64,000 nucleotides of DNA from Manihot esculenta (Eukaryota; Streptophyta; Magnoliopsida; Malpighiales; Euphorbiaceae). The notes beneath the pieces were generated by a model that searched no databases, had not been told where the DNA came from, and saw only the letters and a program-made list of their open reading frames with translations. Below, piece by piece: positions 56,041 through 64,000 of this stretch (positions are counted from its first letter, which is position 1; each line of letters begins with the position of its first letter). The position numbers were made by a program, and so were the translations under genes. The stretch is from contig NC_035170.2 in the NCBI RefSeq assembly GCF_001659605.2, positions 2,852,001-2,916,000 of the forward strand. The letters are read 5' to 3'.

Positions 56041-59000
56041 TACTCTAAGAAGTTTTAAGATATTATTAATTTTATTTAACTCAATTGTTTTTTTGTTATA
56101 TATGATCTCATCTCAATTCGTGCAAATTATTTTTCTGTTGTCATTTTATCTCAATATATAAAAAGGTTTCCTAAAGGAAAAAAGATTTGTTACAATTTAT
56201 CACTAACTTCATACATTGGAGAACAAATTAATAAAATTAACATTAACATCCTAATTTTCATCTCCTAATGATATTTTTAAAAATATATATATATACACTC
56301 CCCGCTTTCTATAAGGACATTTTTTTTATTAGTTTTTTAATTATATTTATTTTAAAAATATTAAATTTTATTAAATATTAAAAAATATCTTGAAAATAAA
56401 ATAAAATTTAATATGATTAATAATAATCAATTTATACGTTACTGTAATATAAATAAAAAAAAATAAAAAATAATGAAAAAATAAAAATTATAAAATAGAA
56501 GAAGTAATTGCTAAAAAGTGAGCATGTCAAATATGCTATTTGACATAATACATTAAGAATATTTTAAATTTAATAAATACATTTCAAAAGAAAAAAATAT
56601 GAAAGCAATACTCACAACATATTTATAGTTAAATTCCTCTAATATTGTATAATTTTGATATGAATATATTGAATTTTCATTGGCCAATTTTTACATTTTC
56701 TTTTTAATAGGAATATTATCTAATGCAAATTAAACCATGTATGTAAATTTTACTTCAATTTTATAACTATTAATTAGGAGCATTTAACTTTAACTTTGTA
56801 ACAATTAGGTAAATTCAATTTTAATATTGCAGCTGTGAGATTTTTTTTTTTTTAAAAAAAAAACATTGCATGGAAATCCCAAAAATAGGGCAAGTATTCT
56901 TGTCCTTGGCCCACGGTGGCCCATTAAAACAAAGCCCAAAGAGGAGAAAAACGACCCCACCTAAGCTTAATGCAAGTCCATGGCCCAACGTGACAGAAGT
57001 ATTTTAAAAAACAAGATCCAAAAACATTGATTTTTTATAAATTATTTTTATTGTGATATTTCAAAATTAATATATATATATATATATATCTCAAAATTTT
57101 TAAAATTTAAATAGTTTAATCCTTATAAATATCAAAATATTTTTAAATATATAATATTTTTTTTACTAAAATAAGAGACTGAAAGAGTAAATTCTAAAAC
57201 CTCTTAAATTTATTTTAATATATTTACTATCAAATTAAATTTATGAGTGCAATATATAATATTATTTAATCATTAAATTATATCAATCAATATTTACATT
57301 CACTGATTTATTAAAAAATTATTTAGTTCTTATATTTTAATTTTATTAAACTGATAAACAAAATATTTAGATTAAAAAGTCTTTAATTTGATGAAGTAAT
57401 AATAAAATAAGTAAATTATTATATTTAAAAAATAAAATAACATATGTATTAACTTTTAACATATTTCAAAGATATACATTGTAAAACAATTTATAAATAA
57501 ATATATTTCATTTATTTATGATGAATTTATCATTTTTATATATTAATTAATATAATCATGCCTACTTAGAATCACTACATGTGATATATTTTCTAGAGGT
57601 TTGCCCATGTAAACAATATCCAAGAGAAAGGGACCACGTTTGGGAATATTGAGGCGTTGGATCAAATACTTTAGTCTTGCGTGTCGCTGATGTGACCGTT
57701 GACCAAATTGAGGCCTTGTAGTGCCGCTTTGTTCTGATGGTGCGGAAAGGCTTTTGTTTTTTAATACTTTTGTCCTTACTCTATCTCTCCTTTCTTACAA
57801 TTTGTTTTGTGGGCCATCGGGGTGGGCCCATCCCAACCCCCCGCCCCAGTTTATAGGTCTAGCCACTAGCCAGGGTTTGAGAAGGTGACCTTGTAGGGGG
57901 CTACTCTTATGCCCACATGGAAAAGCTTTTCATGGTTCTTGCTCAAAACAGAAATTTGGCCATTGGGCCCCACTTTATTTTCCCTCAATTAACATTTTTT
58001 TATTGTCCAGAAAAAGTAAATTTTTTTTTTAAATTTTAAATATGAAATCACTCATATTTATTAAATATATTTATTATTAAATTAAATATGTGAGTATAAA
58101 AATAAAAAATTTTAAAAATATTAAAAAATTTCTAGCAAAATTTTTGAAGGAAATCTAATTATATACATAGGGATTATAAACATTATGATAATCTTTAAAA
58201 TAAAATAAAATAAAAACTTTACTAAAAAGGAAGAATCACTTTGAGAAAATGAAGGTTGAATTTGGAGATTACTTTCTATATATGCATACAGGAAATTATA
58301 AATCTAATGGGGATGGACCCAGAGAAAGTGAAAGATATATTGAAAAATTCAGTAATAGAGAGCTTAAAGTCTTCAAATCTCAAGATTACAGAATCAATCT
58401 CTAATCATAAATCTGATCTTGGTGTGCCCCCCTAGAGATTCAAAGAATCAATCTTTGCATGCTTAATTTCTTGTTTTACTTCATCAACTTGATACTCCCA
58501 TTTCCTTAAGAGTTAAAACTGTAATTAATATAAAATTTTAAAAAGCTAAAATTAATAAAAAAAACCCTAATTTCAAAATTTTTTGATTTATTGAAAGGAC
58601 TAAGCAATATAATTATCTGAATTAAATTATAATATTATGATAAATTTTTTTTATCTAATAGGGCCTAAAGTTTAGAGGGGAGATGATTGTTTAACTGTTT
58701 GCTTTTTAATTCTTAAGTGTCTTCATTGGCACGCCAACCTAAATTCCAATGATTAATATTCAAATCATAATCTGTTATGGAAGTGATGTTTGTTTGATTG
58801 CCTAGAAAATGCATGAAAAGAAGGAAAATTGGTGAGGAAAGTAAAGTGTGGTGTTGACCCTAATCAAGAAATATGACCAAAGAAAAGAAGAAAGAAAGCA
58901 TGCAAAGGAATAGGAAAAACAAAAAATAAAGGCAAAGACCTAATCCTAATAATTTGTTTTAGCCCACAATGGAGCCGGAAAGTTGAGTGGTGATTAGTGG

Positions 59001-61000
59001 ACTATATTTATAGCTCCTAGTAGACATCTTGACTCTTGAGGATCAAAATTAAAATCTTTTTGATTTTGATTTTAGATTCTCAAATCAAAATCGCCTACCC
59101 TATCTCAAAATTTTAAGTTCAAATATTGATATAATTTTATATAAAATAATAATTTATATATTCTCACGAGATTGATTTATTAAGAATTTAAATTCGAAAT
59201 TTTTAATTAATAAAAATTTATATTATTTTATAAAATATTAAATATCCTACTCTAGAGCTAAAAGGGTTAAATCAATTATCACCCACTTTGAATTCAAGCT
59301 AGAAATGGATATGTGTTCTGCTATGTAGGACAAATGCTTGTGCATATCATGAATTCATGCCACACAAGAAAGCAATCAAATTTATTGGTCACCCAAATTC
59401 AACTAAAAAGGACATTTGGAAACAAATCAATAGTAATTTGTAAAAGAATTGGGAAATGAATAGGGAAATCATGATGGGAATTTTTTTTTAAAACAAATAT
59501 GTTTGTTGATTATCTTAAAACGAGATAATTTTAATTATCCAAAATGATAAACTTACATTTCTGCTTACCACTTTGGATAGAGTGTCCAATTTCCAATTTA
59601 TTGACCTAAAATTATTGGTAATTCATGTTAATTTGCAAAGGATTTTGAATTCTCAGCTGTGAAGGAAGAAGATTAATAGATTTTTGTGAACCCATGTGTA
59701 GCTCTGGTGATTAATTGTCAGCAATGGAGTGCCTAACCTGCTACTTCCAAAGCAAGTACTGCCCTGCTTCTTCTTCTTCTTCTTACTATTATTATTATAT
59801 GCATGGAAATTCTGATCTGTATATCACAAGCCAAAAGCCTCTTGAACACAGAACTGTGGTTTGATTATTTTAGAATTGAAGCTTTATGATTTCCAAAGGT
59901 TTATATTTTTTTAAATTGAATGGTCAGACCATCCCATGATACCATCCACATTATACAGTACACACCCACAGTATAAAAAACACCAGCCCAGCTGTAAACT
60001 TCTTTGGACATAAATACCCTTCTAATTCAAGAAAAATTGCCCTTAGAATGTTTTGTAGTTTGCTTATGTGTAATTTGCATAAAATTTCCTAAACATAAAA
60101 ATTTTAAAAAATTATTAAATTTCTTTTAAATTATTTTAAAATTTGATATTTTAAATTTTAAACAAGGCATAGTAAATACGATTAAATACCTTTAAAATTA
60201 AAAAAAAAAGTTGAAATTATTTTTCTATTACAGATTAAAACTGTTTTTACATCACATACAAATTCAGATACAGTAAATGTTCCCATAAAAATCATAAATT
60301 CAAGATCATCTCCCATTCCAAATACAAGAACATAAAAAATGTCCAAAATAGCCTCACAAGGAAAGGTGGTCAAAGTGGTCCAGTTCCTTAGTCAAAGGCT
60401 AAAGATATCAGGACATAAATGTCATTTAGATTAGCACAGAGCCTTGTGATTCGTGCCACCCGAAAACAAGTTCTGTAGCTACGAGCCTATTCCTAGAAAT
60501 GACAATATTCAAGCTGAGAGAATCCTTTTACTCTAAAATGGCTTTGCAGTAAAATTGAATCTGCTTTAAATAAGAAAAAAGCAAAAAAAAAAAGAAACTT
60601 TAATTACTGCCACTGTACAGAAATAATGAAAAAATAAATAAAAAGCATCTCTTTTGCCTCTTTTAGCTAAGACTTCATCGTCTCTCCCACGTTGATCCAG
60701 TCTGAAAATTATATTTTTATTGTTATAAACTTGCATGATTGCATTAAAAAAATGATGAAATTCTAAATTTTAATGCAGACTCACACACCAGATCCACACT
60801 GAAGCTCACCTGCAAGAAGCTGCAATGGTTGAATGGAATCTCTTTCAATTTCAAAGCCAAGAAATTAAGGCATGTGAGATCAGAAGAGAGAAATGAAAGA
60901 AAAAGAGTTGAAAGCTATTTCTTCTTTCTATCATCATCATCATAATTAATCTCTCTAGCAGTGAAAGTAACAGTAACATTAAGAACTCAGCCATGCATCC
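56041..61000. other. AT-rich intergenic region
   Basis: No gene supported. Notable content: (AT)n at about 57070-57089; a GC-richer patch at 57600-57980 with TGGGCCCA and GTTGACC (promoter-type words, no gene next to them); and a (CTT)n/(ATT)n stretch at 59767-59800 inside a 46-codon open frame from 59724 that has no family resemblance. Confidence 0.5.
57069..57089. repeat. (AT)n microsatellite
   Basis: About ten uninterrupted TA units in AT-rich DNA. Confidence 0.85.
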
Positions 61001-61228
61001 TCAAAAAATCTAAAACAGTACAACAGAAAAGGCCAAAATATGTAACTATTTTATGTACATTTATATAATTAATCTTCTTCCTCTTCCTCCTTGGATGCCA
61101 TGAAAATTCCTAGAAATTTGGTCTATTTTGGAGCAAACCCAAGAACCCATCTCACAGAAAGAAAGAGAAATCAAGAAGATGCCAAAACAAGACACAAAGA
61201 GAAAGAAAGAGAGAGAGAAACATTAATT

Positions 61229-61252
61229 TCTCTCTCTCTCTCTCTCTCTCTC
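61229..61252. repeat. (TC)12 microsatellite beside a GA tract
   Basis: (TC)12 on the plus strand, preceded at 61194-61220 by a GAAAGAAAGAGAGAGAGAAA tract. The two can pair as a hairpin. They lie in the downstream (3' UTR) side of the DVL gene. Confidence 0.85.
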
Positions 61253-61303
61253 TTTTCCTTTCTTGATGAATCTTTCCATCTTTGATTTTTCACTAGACTT
61301 GAT

Positions 61304-61561
61304 TCAAGAATCACTGTAATCTCTCCAGCAAATGAGCATAGCAACACATCTCCTCATGATATAGAACCTGGCTCTTTGTTCTTTAACCAACCTAGCACAC
61401 TTTCTCGTAAAAGAAGATCTTCTCTGAGATGAATTCTTCATGAGAGGAGAAGTTGAAGACCGGCTGCTTCTTGATGATCCTTCTTTCTTTGAAAGCTTCC
61501 ATTTTTCATTAAAGTAGAACTGAGGTGGTGCACTTGCACTATGAGTAAGAGTAGTAGCCAT
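61304..61561 (-). CDS. DEVIL/ROTUNDIFOLIA-like (DVL/RTFL) small peptide
   Basis: A single-exon 85-residue protein. Residues 51-79 are the DVL domain: FTRKCARLVKEQRARFY followed by IMRRCVAMLICW. The N-terminal half is Ser/Thr-rich and variable, as usual for the family. RTFL/DVL peptides are land-plant regulators that restrict cell proliferation along organ axes; overexpression in Arabidopsis shortens leaves, fruits and pedicels, and the peptides act at the plasma membrane. The start MATTLTHSAS is the first ATG in frame and has a TATA box about 130 bp upstream. No neighbour suggests joint regulation. Identity is firm from the domain; which member it is cannot be told. Confidence 0.95.
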   Translation of the reverse strand: MATTLTHSASAPPQFYFNEKWKLSKKEGSSRSSRSSTSPLMKNSSQRRSSFTRKCARLVKEQRARFYIMRRCVAMLICWRDYSDS

Positions 61562-61687
61562 CTCTTTAGCCTCCTCTGTGTTAGTCAGCTTGTTGAAGAA
61601 AGCTAGAGAAGGAAGAAGAAAGAGATGAAATTTGGAGAAATGAGATTGAGTTAAGTGAAGGAAGAAGGGGTGATGGGGTGGGATTCA

Positions 61688-61695
61688 TATTTATA
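61688..61695 (-). promoter_or_regulatory. TATA box of the DVL gene
   Basis: TATAAATA on the minus strand, 127 bp upstream of the ATG. The leader in between is rich in CT/TTCC on the coding strand, as in many plant promoters. Confidence 0.65.
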
Positions 61696-61960
61696 ATAAG
61701 TTAAAGAGAGAGTGTGGCAGTGGGTATCACCTGGGCCTTTCTTGCCTCGAGAGGCCCACCATTTATTTGAAAAAAAATATTATATTTTTGGAGGTGGGTT
61801 CCCAATAAACACGTCATGGGCTATGAAAGGGAGAGGGTAATTGAATGCAGGAAATCTCAGTGAGCTTAAAGCTGTAACTGTAAAAAAAATTTATAGGAAA
61901 AGAAAATAAAATAATAAGCTATGATTAAAGATCTAGAGTAGCCAAATGGTCGGTTCAGGT

Positions 61961-62008
61961 AGTAACGGTGTTTTAATGTGAAAAAAAAAAAAGTAACGGT
62001 GTTTTAAT
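61961..62008. repeat. 17-bp direct repeat around a poly-A stub
   Basis: AGTAACGGTGTTTTAAT occurs at 61961-61977 and 61992-62008, separated only by GTG and about 12 A. This looks like a target-site duplication around a minimal poly-A insertion. Confidence 0.65.
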
Positions 62009-64000
62009 TTCTATAATATAATATTTTATTATATTATAAAAATTAAATAATATATTTTTAAATTAAAATTATAGAAATCTTTTAATGTGATTCTAGTTTA
62101 ATTTTGGTTTTAATTTAATTTGATTAAATATAAAAAAAAATGATCTTTTGTTTTTTTAGTACAAATTTTTATTTTTGAATCATAGTTAAAATTATAAACT
62201 AATTTTAAGATAAATTCTAATCAAAACAGTTATATTTAATATCGATCTTACTTCAGTTCTGAATTTAATTAATTCGGATTAAACTGAAACTTTGATCAGT
62301 GAGAATGGATAAAATTTACTTCGGCTTGCATATTGAGTTTTTTTATTATTATTATTATTATTTTTCATTCTAAAATTATTTTAAAAATTTATGACATGTG
62401 AAGCTTCCACGCAAAATATATATTTATATTTTAAAATTTTAATAAAAAAATTTTAAACTTTAAAAACATCACATAACACATAAAAATTTAAAAATATAAT
62501 TTTTTAAAATATACCTAATACTGAAAGACTAATTAATTAATTTTTAAAAAATTGTAAAACTAATTAATCAATTTATAAAATTATAAAAATAAAATATTTA
62601 ATAGTAAAATTAATTAATAAATAAAAATTTTAAAATATTATAAATATTTTAATATATTTTTTAAAATTAAATAATTAACTCGTTAATTTCTCTCACATCA
62701 TACCATAATAATTTTCTCTTTCAAATTATTTATAGTCAACAATCGGTGATAAGGCACTCTTGTGATGATTTCCATTTGGCATGCGAGGCAAAGGCAATTT
62801 TTCTTTTCTGTTTTTGTTTTTTTATTTTTCTCTTTTTGCATTTGAGTTATCATTTCATTCTTACTTTACAACCACAAATTGTTATTTTGGGCTATGATTG
62901 TGAAAAATAATTGATTATTTTTGTAATTATTCTTATAGTATTGCAACAAATTAACCAGAATCTTGACTTTAATTATTATTTTTTGGAAAATTATATGATG
63001 TATACGTAAATGAGTCTTGCACGAAATAAATTCCTTCTTATTTTCACAATGGCATATACGTAGAAGGTGAATATTAATAATAATAATTTTAACAAATAAT
63101 TTTAAAGCCAAAAAAAAAATAATAATAATAAAAAGATAAACATTCGATTGGTTCAACTCAAAATCGAACGTGACATAATAAATTAAAAATTAAAATTTTA
63201 GTATTTATAAAAATCCAATCGAATCAAATCAATTTTGATTAAAAATCAAATTGAATCGAATCGATTTGAATTTTTAATAATTTTTTATTTTTTACATTTT
63301 ATTTTTTATATTTTAAAATTTAATTAAAATATTTCAATATGATCTAATTTTTCTATATTATTAAAAATAATATATTATTATCACTAATCGATTTGATTTA
63401 ATTTTTTTATTAAAATTGAATTAAATCGAAATAATTAAAATTTTTAAAATTAAAAGTTAAATCAAAATAAAAAAAAATCAAACTAAAATTTTAAATTCAT
63501 GATCGTATAATAAATTAAAGGGCTCTATCCCTCCTTTCCAAAAAAAAAAAACTAAAATTTTAAATTAATTTAATTTAATTTATTTTTTCAATTTAAATAA
63601 AATATTACCCGCACTAATAATAATCCCTAAAAATCAATAATTTTTTAAATAAATTTTTAATTTTAATACCAAATTATTATTTTAACCCTATAAAAGCTAT
63701 TAAGAAAATAGTTTTTAAGAGGACTCAGTGAAAGAAAATTTTTACAAATAATCCAATTCATCCGTACTTCTTTCACACAAATTCTAACATTCTTCCATTA
63801 ATATATGATGATTTGAAATCTAAAAAATAGAATTTTACAATAAATTTGTGAACTTAAGAAAAACTTAGCCCTAAAGGAGGGTATTTTCTCTCTTTTATAC
63901 TCTCTCCTTTCCTCACGCGAAATGGTCATTCCGCTATAGGATGACCTACCCCTTATTGCAGTTTCATACGTATAGATGACCTCAGGACCATCCCTATGTC
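62009..64000. other. AT-rich intergenic right edge
   Basis: No gene supported. It contains a (TTA)n run at 62341-62361 and degenerate, partly self-complementary AATCGAATCAAATCA-type sequence at about 63140-63480, a kind of diffuse repeat common in plant intergenic DNA. A GC-richer stretch from about 63880 to the edge may be the start of another feature, but too little is present to name it. Confidence 0.45.

Noticed and set aside
57600..57980. GC-richer patch with TGGGCCCA as a promoter
   Set aside because: No coding region or conserved domain follows on either strand within 2 kb; kept only as a note.
59724..59864. 46-codon frame with Cys and Ser/Tyr runs (MECLTCYFQSKYCPA)
   Set aside because: The runs come from CTT/ATT microsatellites; no homologue recognised and no promoter signal.
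61091..61285. Plus-strand frame downstream of the DVL gene
   Set aside because: Translates GA/CT microsatellite; no recognisable domain.
63140..63480. Self-complementary AATCGAATCAAATCA stretch as a defined MITE
   Set aside because: No clear ends or target duplication; too degenerate to delimit.

Overview
The window is nuclear DNA of a flowering plant, almost certainly a dicot. It carries Ty3/gypsy chromoviruses, a CC-NBS-LRR (NLR) pair with phase-0 introns, a plant L1-type LINE and a DEVIL/ROTUNDIFOLIA-type small peptide gene. The style of the NLR proteins recalls Malpighiales/Euphorbiaceae (for example cassava), but that is a guess. There are no prokaryotic features, CRISPR arrays, or rRNA or tRNA genes.

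Positions 1-31681 are one nest of same-strand (+) LTR retrotransposons of a single chromodomain gypsy family (Tekay/Del-like), plus one foreign solo LTR. The outermost element (E4) has a 3' LTR at 29473-31681 and a gag-integrase deletion-derivative interior at 27073-29472. Its 5' LTR (LTR-B) is broken into 13584-14643 and 26024-27072, with its first ~101 bp presumably upstream of the window. Into LTR-B went (a) the E1/E2 array (1-13583: interior, LTR, interior, LTR) and (b) a solo LTR (LTR-X, 14644-16155 plus 25303-26018) flanked by the 5-bp duplication TTCTT. LTR-X was then hit by element E3 (16156-25302), which has lost its 5' LTR and primer binding site. E3 in turn carries a solo copia-like LTR (20185-21745, duplication GAAGG) inside its integrase. 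E2 (6218-11182) is the only uninterrupted gag-pol, 1654 codons, yet it lacks a primer binding site. E1, E3 and E4 carry in-frame stops.

Positions 31682-52490 hold two tandem copies of a CC-NBS-LRR resistance-type gene on the minus strand: NLR-A at 32713-39656 and NLR-B at 45067-52478. Each has five exons and encodes about 1841 and 1850 residues. Between them lie a decayed third copy of the last LRR exons (41125-41840) and a fold-back element (41870-42295). The copies share their 3' flanks up to 31682 and 44035. Copy B preserves the empty insertion site of E4, so the NLR duplication predates the nest. The copies lose similarity about 10 bp upstream of the ATG, so they have different promoters.

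Positions 53655-56040 are a 5'-truncated, decayed LINE on the minus strand. The rest is AT-rich intergenic DNA with microsatellites, apart from an 85-residue DVL/RTFL peptide gene at 61304-61561 (minus).

The least expected signal is a palindrome, TTCGGCCGCCGAA, containing the GCC-box core bound by ERF factors. It is packed around the promoters of all gypsy LTRs here and also fills a 110-bp tandem repeat in the unrelated copia-like solo LTR.
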